The notes: generated by a model not told the origin, from the sequence alone. Positions 1-6,001 are shown, numbered from the stretch's first letter. The stretch is 6,178 nt of DNA from Candidatus Bathyarchaeota archaeon (GCA_030641425.1 DAOWHM010000010.1:1-6178), one strand, 5' to 3'. Numbers and translations: made by a program.

Positions 1-4
1 TGGG

Positions 5-19
5 TTTCTTTTTTTGTTT
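5..19 (+). terminator. T-tract, possible terminator of a gene left of the window
   Basis: Thirteen of fifteen bases are T (TTTC, seven T, GTTT). Archaeal RNA polymerase commonly terminates on such U-rich stretches on the non-template strand. No reading frame from base 1 is open for more than about a dozen codons, so any gene this serves lies outside the window. Its assignment is inferred from base composition only. Confidence 0.3.
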
Positions 20-30
20 AAGCTTCAAAA

Positions 31-44
31 TAACCTTTAAATAA
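31..44 (+). promoter_or_regulatory. TATA-like box with BRE-like flank
   Basis: TTTAAATA at 36-43 is preceded by TAACC, which resembles a BRE/TATA pair of an archaeal promoter. Initiation would be expected near 62-70. It sits just after the T-tract, as expected for the start of a new transcription unit. The nearest useful start codons downstream are ATG 156 and ATG 294, so the transcript would carry a long leader before the zinc-ribbon gene. It is a sequence match only. Confidence 0.4.
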
Positions 45-293
45 TGTAGTGTGGTTTTTCTAAGTGACCATGAGGAAAAGAAATGACAAGACACCACAAA
101 TGTTGGATTAGAAGATTCGTTGACTTCACCATAAAAGTTAGGAAAGAGGCTTAAAATGAGTCAAGTAATACGCTGTCGAACCGTTGAAACGTGTCAAAAA
201 CCAGATTTGCGTTTATCCGTGTGCTTCCTTATATACGCCTTGATGGAAAATTATTTATTGCCATACTTATGTAAGATGGGTAGGATGATACAT
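44..293 (+). other. Leader/intergenic region upstream of the zinc-ribbon gene
   Basis: I recognise no gene or structured RNA here. There is no tRNA T-loop motif and no box C/D pair. The frame of the zinc-ribbon gene stays open upstream to ATG 156, and that ATG has a GAGG about 6 nt in front of it. This gives a possible 46-residue N-terminal extension (Cys at residues 7, 13, 23 and 39, with a hydrophobic stretch around residues 20-38). The extension resembles nothing I know. I regard it as probably untranslated because the family-like part starts exactly at ATG 294, which has its own TATA-like box and a possible ribosome binding site. Confidence 0.4.
228..237 (+). promoter_or_regulatory. TATA-like box for the zinc-ribbon gene
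   Basis: TTATATAC at 229-236 is a near-consensus archaeal TATA element. Transcription would begin near 255-262 and leave a leader of about 35 nt before ATG 294. That leader holds GGATGAT (283-289), an imperfect Shine-Dalgarno-like match 4 nt before the start. A second AT-rich candidate, TTATTTATT at 251-259, would give a shorter leader. The location supports ATG 294 as the start. Confidence 0.45.
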
Positions 294-461
294 ATGGCAA
301 AATGTCCAAAATGTGGAGGAGAGGTTGCCAAGCCTAGAAAGACTTGGAAGATGGCTGGTCGACCTGACAGACAAGGAAAAAGACTGGAACTAGAGATCGG
401 TCTTTTCGACTGTCCAAAATGCGGCGCCTTCCGTAAAGCGCTGAGCAAGAGGAAAATCTAA
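294..461 (+). CDS. Small zinc-ribbon protein with Cren7-like core
   Basis: This is a basic protein of 55 residues. Two CPKCG knuckles (residues 4-8 and 40-44) form a four-cysteine zinc ribbon. The segment between and after them is KTWKMAG (16-22), a run rich in Lys, Arg and Gly, then EIGLF (34-38) and FRKAL (46-50). From memory, crenarchaeal Cren7 has a similar order: VWALAP, a basic loop, KIGLF, then a PETGKYFRHKL-type end. Cren7 is an SH3-like DNA-bending chromatin protein that binds the minor groove without sequence preference, and it has no cysteines. I infer a Cren7-related nucleoid protein in which a zinc ribbon staples the barrel, but a generic zinc-ribbon protein is the main alternative. 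I chose ATG 294 over ATG 156 because the first knuckle follows it immediately, and a TATA-like box and SD-like sequence precede it. A hairpin and T-tract directly after the stop suggest a one-gene transcript. Coding status is fairly sure, function moderate. Confidence 0.8.
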   Translation: MAKCPKCGGEVAKPRKTWKMAGRPDRQGKRLELEIGLFDCPKCGAFRKALSKRKI

Positions 462-490
462 GAGACAATCTCTCACTTTCTCTTTTTTCT
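461..490 (+). terminator. Hairpin plus T-tract terminator after the zinc-ribbon gene
   Basis: AGAGA (461-465) and TCTCT (469-473) form a 5-bp stem with a CAA loop, starting on the last base of the stop codon. A pyrimidine/T-rich run (477-490, six consecutive T at 483-488) follows. T-rich runs alone terminate many archaeal transcripts, so the short stem may be incidental. Confidence 0.5.
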
Positions 491-561
491 CATTTAAGCC
501 CCTAAAGTCTAACACTAACCGAAAACTAAAAACCCAGCTAAAACAAGCTTGAAAACACAGT

Positions 562-1776
562 GTGAGTTCAGTGGACTCCGACCTGTTAATAATTGGGGGA
601 GGCCCGACAGGATCCCTCTCCGCCCTGAAAGCTTCAAAAGCAGGAATCCCAACTACAATTCTGGAAGAGCATCGTAGAATCGGTTTTCCCTCCCACTGCA
701 CAGGTCACCTGAGTCTCACAGGTGTGAAACGCTTAGAACTAAACGTACCTAAAAATATATATGAAAACGAGATCAAATCAGCAATCTTCTATTCTCCCTC
801 GGGCAGACAATTCACCATCCGATTTCCCCACCCAGTGACCTGCGTAGTCAACAGGGAACTGTTCGATCAACATGTTTTCAACCTGGCGTCAAAAGCTGGC
901 GCGAAAACCTTCACTGGGACCTATGTTCACTCTCTCATAATCGAAAAAGGCTACATAAAAGGCGTAAGAGTCAAACGAGACAATAAAACTGAGGAATTTA
1001 GGGCTAAGATCGTCATCGATGCTGAAGGAGTATCTTCAACTATTTTAAAAAGAGCAGGGATACCCACGTCAAACCCCAACCTAATGGTTAAGGGAGTTCA
1101 AGCGATAGCTGACAAAATCGAGAACATTCCTGAAGACACAGTGGAAGTCTACTTGGGTCGCAGCTTTGCTCCAGGATTCTACGCTTGGATAGTTCCACGT
1201 CGTGATGGCTCAGCGAAGATAGGCCTGGCAGCAGAGAGAGGAAACCCCCGAGACTATCTCCACCACTTCAAACAGCACCATCCAACTGCCCTTCAAAGGC
1301 TCAAACGAAGCAGCATCAAAACCCACGTCTACCATCCTATCTCGCTAGGAGGCCCCATTCGCAAAACATACTACAACGGATTATTAATTACAGGAGATGC
1401 AGCCTCCCAAATCAAACCAACAACTGGTGGAGGCATAATCATGGGCATGACCAGCGCCAAGATAGCTGGTGAGGTCGCCACTGAAGCTATACAAACTCGA
1501 AACTACTCAGCAAGCTTTCTCTCTAAATACGAACATCGATGGAAGAGAAAGATAGGGTTCGACATGAAAGCGATGAAGCACTTAAGACTAATACTTAATT
1601 CATTAACAGATAAAAAACTCGACCGATTAATATCCATCTATTCCAGACTAGGAATGGAGGAAATCCTGAAAGAGGTCACGGACATCGATTTTCAAGGAAA
1701 AGCATTCATCCACATGGCAAAAAACCCAAGAACTCTGGCGACAGCATTATATCTGCTAACAATATCCTTCTTCTAA
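562..1776 (+). CDS. Geranylgeranyl reductase family FAD-dependent oxidoreductase
   Basis: This 404-residue flavoprotein belongs to the geranylgeranyl reductase family. Family members reduce double bonds of isoprenoid chains; in archaea the best known is digeranylgeranylglycerophospholipid reductase, which saturates membrane lipid chains. An N-terminal Rossmann motif IIGGGPTG (residues 10-17) with an acidic residue at the second strand (E35) binds the FAD ADP moiety. FPSHCTG (42-48) holds the cysteine typical of the family near the active site. DAEGVSS (153-159) matches the DADG-type motif. YAWIVP (207-212) is a variant of the family YxWxFP motif. GDAA (278-281), followed by TTGGGI (287-292), is the second FAD site. 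The C-terminus ends in a short hydrophobic segment that could touch the membrane. The start is GTG 562; GTG 571 would also keep the whole fold. No Shine-Dalgarno sequence is visible, and the weak AT-rich CTAAAAAC at 526-533 would fit a near-leaderless transcript. The family has several substrates (phospholipid, menaquinone or polyprenol chains), so the exact one is not settled. Confidence 0.9.
   Translation: MSSVDSDLLIIGGGPTGSLSALKASKAGIPTTILEEHRRIGFPSHCTGHLSLTGVKRLELNVPKNIYENEIKSAIFYSPSGRQFTIRFPHPVTCVVNRELFDQHVFNLASKAGAKTFTGTYVHSLIIEKGYIKGVRVKRDNKTEEFRAKIVIDAEGVSSTILKRAGIPTSNPNLMVKGVQAIADKIENIPEDTVEVYLGRSFAPGFYAWIVPRRDGSAKIGLAAERGNPRDYLHHFKQHHPTALQRLKRSSIKTHVYHPISLGGPIRKTYYNGLLITGDAASQIKPTTGGGIIMGMTSAKIAGEVATEAIQTRNYSASFLSKYEHRWKRKIGFDMKAMKHLRLILNSLTDKKLDRLISIYSRLGMEEILKEVTDIDFQGKAFIHMAKNPRTLATALYLLTISFF
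1744..1755 (+). promoter_or_regulatory. Possible internal TATA-like box for pth2-truD
   Basis: TTATATCT at 1746-1753 lies within the last codons of the reductase gene. Initiation would be expected near 1772-1780, just ahead of the pth2 starts. The element may be coincidental, since AT-rich codons for the hydrophobic C-terminus explain it equally well. If real, pth2-truD can be expressed apart from the reductase. Confidence 0.25.
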
Positions 1777-1819
1777 AGACCTTCCAGCAATGCAAATGAT
1801 ACCAATAGAGAGATCTAAC

Positions 1820-2188
1820 ATGTCCAAAACAGAGTTCAAATACAAACAAATCATAGTTGTCCGGACAGATTTGACAATGGGGAAAGGCAAACTCGCAGCC
1901 CAAGTTGGCCACGCAGCTGTATCCTCTGCGGAAGAAGCTAGAAAGAGGAAGCCTAAATGGTGGCAAGCTTGGCTCAGAGAAGGACAATGCAAAGTAGCTG
2001 TAAAAGTGAAAGACTTAAATGCGCTACTAGAGTTGGAGAGAGAAGCATTATTGATGAAACTCCCACACAGCCTTATTACCGATCGGGGTTTAACTCAGCT
2101 TCCTCCAGCAACTATTACCTGCCTTGGTATTGGTCCTGCACCGGCAGTTCAGATTGACAAGATAACCGGAGACCTACACCTTCTATAG
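1820..2188 (+). CDS. pth2: Peptidyl-tRNA hydrolase, archaeal/eukaryotic type (Pth2)
   Basis: This enzyme hydrolyses the ester bond of peptidyl-tRNAs that drop off the ribosome, recycling tRNA. With ATG 1820 the protein has 122 residues, close to the usual Pth2 length of about 115-120. The N-terminal signature is clear: strand KQIIVVRTDL (residues 9-18), then GKGKLAAQVGHA (21-32) with the conserved Lys and the AAQ-HA pattern. The C-terminal half shows ITDRG (86-90), LTQLPPATIT (91-100) and the ending GIGPAP plus IDKITGDLHLL (112-122), all typical of the family. In-frame ATGs at 1790 and 1796 would add 10 or 8 residues. I prefer 1820 because family members begin near a strand like KYKQIIVV and a purine run GAGAGA (1807-1812) lies about 7 nt upstream. 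It follows the reductase by 43 nt, and its stop lies 12 nt before truD, so co-transcription with truD is likely. Confidence 0.93.
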   Translation: MSKTEFKYKQIIVVRTDLTMGKGKLAAQVGHAAVSSAEEARKRKPKWWQAWLREGQCKVAVKVKDLNALLELEREALLMKLPHSLITDRGLTQLPPATITCLGIGPAPAVQIDKITGDLHLL

Positions 2189-2200
2189 GTAAGGCTGACA

Positions 2201-3568
2201 TTGCGAGTATCACCGATAGAACGAGATCTAGGCATAGAAATCTTTGCGACAAAGACTGCAGGTATTGGTGGCGTAATTAGGCAAACGCCTGAAGACTTCA
2301 CTGTCCAAGAAATTCTTCTAGATGGGTCCAAAGCGGAGATCCAACGAACACAATATACGCCTCGGTTACTAGAAGGAAGGGGAAGATACTTAATCTGCCT
2401 TCTCGTTAAACGTAAATTGGATACTCTCCTAACAGTAAGGAAGATTGCTAAACAGTTAGGAATCAGTGAGCGACGTGTCCAGATTGCTGGAATAAAAGAT
2501 AAGAACGCAGTAACAGCTCAGCATATCAGCATAGAGAATATAAAACCCGAGAAACTGATGCGTGTCCAGGGTTATGACATTCAAGTACATCCCCTTCGGT
2601 ACTCGCCAAATATGATCTTCCCTCACATGTCCTTTGGCAATATCTTCAACATAACCATAAGAGGCATCGACTATGGCTACACGTCGATACAGACAAGAGT
2701 TTCAAAAATAAAGAGCGAGTTATATGTCCTCAACGGCGTACCCAACTTCTTCGGACATCAACGATTCGGCACCATCCGCCCAATTACACATCTGGTTGGG
2801 AAAGCAATAGTGAAAAATGACCTAGAAGCAGCGGTGCTTCTGTTCTTAGCTAAGCCCAGTCCCCATGAACATCCCCAATCGAGAGAAGCAAGGCAGAGAC
2901 TGCAAGAGACCCTAGACATCAGAAGTGCTCTCAGTAACTTCCCTCGAATGCTAGTGTATGAACGCCTAATGCTGTCCCATTTAAATAAGAATCCGAAGGA
3001 TTATGGTGGCGCATTCAAAAGGTTGCCCAATCGATTAAGTAGATTATTTCTTCAGGCATATCAGTCACACCTATTCAATAGATTTCTCAGTCAACGTATG
3101 ATGCAAAAAATCTCAATCAATGAGCCCCAGCTAGGTGACTACGTAGTAAGGATCGACCGATATGGCTTGCCAACCCGAAGCCACATGAAAGCCAGTACGC
3201 ATAATATTGAAGATTTACGCAAGGAAGTGAAGGAAGAGAAGAAGTGCGTAGCTATTCCTCTAATTGGTTATAAGCTGGGAGCATCCGATGGTCGTCAAGG
3301 TGAAATAGAACAGAATATTCTTGAAGAGGAAGGAGTCGTTCCAGCTGACTTCCAAGTTTCCTCTAACCCCAAGATGGGTGCTAGAGGTGGACTCAGAGTA
3401 GCTCTTGCACCAATTATAGACCTTGACATTAAGAAAGCAGAAGATGATGATTTGAACTCTAAAAAGAGATCACTAAATATCCGCTTTGTTTTGCATCGTG
3501 GTTGTTACGCCACAGTTGTTCTTCGTGAATTCATGAAACCCCGCAAGTTGATTGAAGCAGGCTTCTAA
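2201..3568 (+). CDS. truD: tRNA pseudouridine synthase D (TruD/Pus7 family)
   Basis: This enzyme converts a uridine to pseudouridine in tRNA (U13 in bacterial TruD; archaeal homologues act at U13 and can have extra sites). It has 455 residues, in the range of archaeal members. Visible family motifs are IRQTPEDFTVQEI (residues 26-38); GIKDKNAVTAQ (97-107), where D100 is the catalytic aspartate; GNIFNITIRG (146-155); and VPNFFGHQRFG (180-190). QAYQSHLFN occurs in the middle of the protein, and a C-terminal catalytic-domain part runs through IPLIGYKLG. The start is TTG 2201. The following residues (VSPIERDLGIEIFATKT) match the usual archaeal N-terminus, so the rare start codon is likely correct; AAGG (2191-2194) 6 nt upstream is a weak ribosome binding site. 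It lies 12 nt after pth2, a pairing also known in other archaea. The stop overlaps the convergent gene by 4 nt, and no separate terminator is visible. Confidence 0.95.
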   Translation: MRVSPIERDLGIEIFATKTAGIGGVIRQTPEDFTVQEILLDGSKAEIQRTQYTPRLLEGRGRYLICLLVKRKLDTLLTVRKIAKQLGISERRVQIAGIKDKNAVTAQHISIENIKPEKLMRVQGYDIQVHPLRYSPNMIFPHMSFGNIFNITIRGIDYGYTSIQTRVSKIKSELYVLNGVPNFFGHQRFGTIRPITHLVGKAIVKNDLEAAVLLFLAKPSPHEHPQSREARQRLQETLDIRSALSNFPRMLVYERLMLSHLNKNPKDYGGAFKRLPNRLSRLFLQAYQSHLFNRFLSQRMMQKISINEPQLGDYVVRIDRYGLPTRSHMKASTHNIEDLRKEVKEEKKCVAIPLIGYKLGASDGRQGEIEQNILEEEGVVPADFQVSSNPKMGARGGLRVALAPIIDLDIKKAEDDDLNSKKRSLNIRFVLHRGCYATVVLREFMKPRKLIEAGF

Positions 3569-4005
3569 CTTACTCTACTGTAGACTATATTCAGCTCTGC
3601 ATCGGAAACCACATGTATCCACCATCGCATCAACTCAAAGCTATCGTCGTAGTAGACGACTAGTCGCGCCACTTTATCTAAAGCAGCGTCCGCTGGCACG
3701 TTTCCTCCCCAAGTAATGGTTTCTGTTTCTCCAGGGTGCAAAGTGAGTAGTCTTCCTTCACTCTCCCATGTCCAATAGTCCCCCTCGAAGGTGACTGCAA
3801 CTTTCCAGCTGCCATAAGTTGTACCTCTATTTTTGAAGCTTATCTTCACAGTGAAGGATTCACCTGGTTTCTTTTCAACAGTTCCTCCACACTGAGATTC
3901 TATGCTAAGTGGATTAGCTTGAGTTGGTCTGGAGTAGTAGGAGCCACTTAACAAACCAAAAGTAATTATTATAATGGCTACAGCGATAATCTGTCTCCTT
4001 TTCAT
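3565..4005 (-). CDS. Small membrane-anchored or secreted beta-rich protein, unknown function
   Basis: I do not recognise this 146-residue protein. It begins with basic residues MKRR followed by a hydrophobic segment (about residues 5-21, rich in Ile/Ala/Val), a signal peptide or N-terminal anchor, so the rest should lie outside the cytoplasm. The remaining ~120 residues alternate in beta-strand fashion: PGESFTVKISFKNRG, then WKVAVTFEG, a Trp-rich turn (DYWTWESEG), LHPGETETITWGG and VARLVVYYDD, then MRWWIHVV near the end. The 'PGE-(T/S)-x-T(V/I)' pattern and strand spacing resemble Ig-like/CARDB-type extracellular beta-sandwich domains, but that is a fold-level guess. There is one cysteine and no lipobox. 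I prefer ATG 4005; a GTG at 4008 would add one residue. A strong purine-rich ribosome binding site and a TATA-like box precede it, so it is probably expressed independently of aspS. Confidence 0.75.
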   Translation of the reverse strand: MKRRQIIAVAIIIITFGLLSGSYYSRPTQANPLSIESQCGGTVEKKPGESFTVKISFKNRGTTYGSWKVAVTFEGDYWTWESEGRLLTLHPGETETITWGGNVPADAALDKVARLVVYYDDSFELMRWWIHVVSDAELNIVYSRVS

Positions 4006-4010
4006 CACTA

Positions 4011-4024
4011 TCCTTCTCCTTCCT
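4011..4024 (-). promoter_or_regulatory. Shine-Dalgarno-like site of the anchored-protein gene
   Basis: The minus strand reads AGGAAGGAGAAGGA. GGAG (4016-4019) is 10 nt from ATG 4005 and 7 nt from GTG 4008, so spacing alone does not decide between the two starts. It is one of the two best ribosome-binding matches in the window, in contrast to the weak sites of the plus-strand genes. Confidence 0.6.
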
Positions 4025-4050
4025 ATTCGATTACTCCAACTTTGCCTTTC

Positions 4051-4060
4051 TTATATGTTT
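4051..4060 (-). promoter_or_regulatory. TATA-like box of the anchored-protein gene
   Basis: The minus strand reads AAACATATAA. Initiation about 25 nt downstream, near 4030, would give a leader of roughly 25 nt that includes the ribosome binding site. It lies between aspS and this gene and supports a separate transcript. Confidence 0.45.
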
Positions 4061-4067
4061 GTTGACT

Positions 4068-4089
4068 TATCTTCTAGAGGAGAAAGATA
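4068..4089 (-). other. Stem-loop after aspS
   Basis: On the plus strand TATCTTCT (4068-4075) pairs with AGAAAGATA (4081-4089), allowing one bulged A, around a 5-nt loop AGAGG. It starts 11 nt after the aspS stop. There is no T-run on its downstream side, so it does not look like a classic terminator. It could be an RNA 3' end or processing structure, or it could be chance. Confidence 0.3.
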
Positions 4090-4100
4090 GCTTACGGGGA

Positions 4101-5420
4101 TTATGGCGTTAATCTTGTGCGATCTCTTGGGAACAGAACAACTTCTCGAATGTTCTTCTTGCCTGTCAACATCATTAACACTCTCTCGAGTCCTGCAGCC
4201 CACCCTGCGTGAGGTGGTAGCCCATAGTCGAAGACTTGGAGGTGATGCTTGAATGATTCAGGGTTCAAACCTTGTTCTTCCAAACGTTTCATCAGAAGAC
4301 TTTTCGAATGTACACGAGTTCCACCGGAGACTAGTTCCATCCACTTCCACATGAGGTCAAACCCTTCACTGACTTCGGGTCGGCTGCTTAGGGGTTTGAT
4401 GTAGAAAGGTTTGGATTCAGTTGGCCATTCTGTTATGAAGTAGAAGTATGGGTGAAGTTCGCCTAGAGTTCTAAATGCTGGTGTGGGGATGTCTTCACCC
4501 CATGGGATATCTATTCCTTCTCTTTTTAGCTCGTCCAAGATTTCAGTGTATGTGAAACGTTTTAAGGGCAGCTTCGGAATGTCTACTTCGTGTTTGAGGA
4601 CTTTTAGTTCTTCTCGGCAGTTCTTTGATAAAGTTTCGCAGACATAGTGGATAGTTTGTTCAAGAATTTTCATAACGTCATCTGCTGTGGCGAAGGCTTG
4701 CTCGATGTCTATTGAGATAAACTCGCTCAGGTGTCTTCGTGTGTGAGACTCCTCAGCTCTGAAGAAAGGTCCAATTTCAAAAACCTTCTCAAAACATAGA
4801 GTTAGCTCTTCCTTGTATAATTGAGGACTTTGAGCCAAGTAGGCTTCTCTATCAAAGTAATCGACTGAGAAGAGAGCTGCGCCTCCTTCAGTTGCCGTGG
4901 CAATTATTCTAGGAGTAAAAACTTCAACGAATCCTCGTTGTGACAGAAATCTTCGGAAGGCAGCGAGTGTTTCGTGCTGAATATTCCATGTGGCTCGGTT
5001 ATTCTCTTTACAGAGATCCAACACGCGCGCGTTCAATCTCGTGTCTATTCCTGCAGATGTTTTGCCAGTAATGTCCAAGGGCAAGGGATGTTGCGCTATT
5101 CCCAAGATTCTGATTTCGTCTGGAATGACTTCGAAACCACGTTGAGCCATGTCAGTTTTCTTCACTGATCCTTTAACGCCAATACAGTATTGAAGTTGCA
5201 GAAAACTTGCTTTTTCAAGAACTTTCTTATTTACTTTCTTCTTGGGGATGGTTATCTGAACGGTTCCTTTTCGATCTTGAAGGATTATGAATTCGATAGC
5301 GCCCAAGTCTCTGATTTCTTTAACCCAGCCTAGGAGAGTAATCACTTCTCCGTCTAGTTGGGGATTTACATCTGTAGTATGGAGTGTTTTTCGCCAATCA
5401 CCGAGAGGGTCAAGTTGCAT
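4101..5420 (-). CDS. aspS: Aspartyl-tRNA synthetase (archaeal type, AspRS)
   Basis: This class II synthetase attaches aspartate to tRNA-Asp and, in non-discriminating forms, also to tRNA-Asn. Its 439 residues match the archaeal/eukaryotic type, which lacks the bacterial insertion domain. Residues 1-110 form the OB-fold anticodon-binding domain (GWVKEIRDLG 31-40, then a PKKKV segment). Class II motif 1 lies around FVEVFTP (164-170). The flipping loop ATEGG (176-180) retains the Glu. Motif 2 is FFRAEESHTRRHLSEF (219-234) with ATP-binding R221. Motif 3 is GWAAGLER (406-413) with R413, and the C-terminus is the typical LFPRDRTRLTP. AspRS rather than AsnRS is favoured by this C-terminus and the FTPRIIATATEGG context. 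At the positions equivalent to Thermococcus kodakarensis W26 and K85, which govern tRNA discrimination, this protein has K34 and Q93. Motif 3 has Ala where Gly is usual. It is 13 nt downstream of the KH gene, and a GAGG overlapping that gene's stop probably serves as its ribosome binding site. Confidence 0.95.
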   Translation of the reverse strand: MQLDPLGDWRKTLHTTDVNPQLDGEVITLLGWVKEIRDLGAIEFIILQDRKGTVQITIPKKKVNKKVLEKASFLQLQYCIGVKGSVKKTDMAQRGFEVIPDEIRILGIAQHPLPLDITGKTSAGIDTRLNARVLDLCKENNRATWNIQHETLAAFRRFLSQRGFVEVFTPRIIATATEGGAALFSVDYFDREAYLAQSPQLYKEELTLCFEKVFEIGPFFRAEESHTRRHLSEFISIDIEQAFATADDVMKILEQTIHYVCETLSKNCREELKVLKHEVDIPKLPLKRFTYTEILDELKREGIDIPWGEDIPTPAFRTLGELHPYFYFITEWPTESKPFYIKPLSSRPEVSEGFDLMWKWMELVSGGTRVHSKSLLMKRLEEQGLNPESFKHHLQVFDYGLPPHAGWAAGLERVLMMLTGKKNIREVVLFPRDRTRLTP

Positions 5421-5433
5421 GGTGATTTTCGCC

Positions 5434-5943
5434 TCAACGAGAGAATTCTACTCTGAGAACAATATTTCGGACTGCTTTAGCGACTTGTTTCATGGCTTCA
5501 ATATTCATTGGTGGAGGTCTTCTACCTCTCTTCCTTAAGATCACACGAGTCTCAGTTGTTCCATCCGGAATCCAAATTGTGTTAATAGTCATGACTGGCA
5601 GAGGTGCAAATAGATCTTCAAGAAACTTTCTGTTGTCAACAGCCTTCTCTAAGATCCGAACAGATTTCCCAGTTTTCTCCTCTATGGCTCTCATGATCTT
5701 CCCGCCGTATCCTAAAAGACGAGGTACATCACCTCTCCCCACAACTAAGGCAAGGACTCCACCCACCTCGACTGCCCTGTGGAAAGATACGCTCTGCAAA
5801 GGAGGATATTTGTTTTCTAGAGACAGAAGTAGACGGGCAACTTCAAGATATGTCTCACTAACCTTCCCCGACTTGACCATAGATTGACATTTTGAACACA
5901 GGATTCCGCTTTTTAAGCAGAAATTACATAGCTGCGATTTCAC
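5434..5943 (-). CDS. NusA-like KH-domain protein with N-terminal zinc finger
   Basis: This 169-residue protein matches the archaeal NusA-like family, RNA-binding proteins related to the KH part of bacterial NusA and thought to act in transcription elongation or termination. At the N-terminus C6-x2-C9 and C16-x2-C19 form a small four-cysteine zinc finger. A helical linker (about 28-45) leads to KH domain 1, whose GYGG loop (78-81) is intact within LLGYGGKIMRAIEEKTG. A second KH-like domain follows (about residues 112-167: NTIWIPDGTTETRVIL, then EAMKQVAKAV and IVLRVEF). Its GxxG position is replaced by an Arg/Pro-rich stretch KRGRRPPPM. The start is GTG 5943, because the zinc finger begins right after it and GGAGG lies 12 nt upstream. 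The stop is 13 nt before aspS, so the two genes are almost certainly one transcript. Bacterial NusA also has an S1 domain, which is absent here, as in archaeal members. Confidence 0.9.
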   Translation of the reverse strand: MKSQLCNFCLKSGILCSKCQSMVKSGKVSETYLEVARLLLSLENKYPPLQSVSFHRAVEVGGVLALVVGRGDVPRLLGYGGKIMRAIEEKTGKSVRILEKAVDNRKFLEDLFAPLPVMTINTIWIPDGTTETRVILRKRGRRPPPMNIEAMKQVAKAVRNIVLRVEFSR

Positions 5944-5955
5944 CTTTCTTGGTGT

Positions 5956-5960
5956 CCTCC
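5956..5960 (-). promoter_or_regulatory. Ribosome binding site of the NusA-like gene
   Basis: A perfect GGAGG on the minus strand lies 12 nt before the GTG start at 5943, slightly far but usable. It supports GTG 5943 over the next downstream in-frame starts, which would delete the zinc finger. Confidence 0.5.
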
Positions 5961-6001
5961 AACATTAAGGATAGGCGACATGATACGTGTTGGGTTGATG
6001 T

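Noticed and set aside
64..110. Possible 13-15 codon leader peptide (GTG 64 or ATG 70 to TAG)
   Set aside because: Very short, no amino-acid run suggesting attenuation, and no clear ribosome binding site.
390..701. 103-codon minus-strand open frame
   Set aside because: It spans the zinc-ribbon gene's end, the T-tract terminator and the start of the reductase on the opposite strand, and shows no motif or ribosome binding site.
1706..1992. Minus-strand open frames of 78-93 codons
   Set aside because: They overlap the reductase end and pth2 on the opposite strand, both securely identified. Their Cys/Phe/Leu-rich translations look like antisense shadows.
3569..4100. Intrinsic terminators for truD or aspS
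   Set aside because: I looked for hairpins with T-runs and found none. The stem-loop at 4068-4089 has no T-tract after it.
5492..5887. 131-codon plus-strand open frame
   Set aside because: It lies wholly antisense to the NusA-like KH gene, whose motifs are clear. The translation is low-complexity and Arg/Ser/Thr-rich with no recognisable motif.
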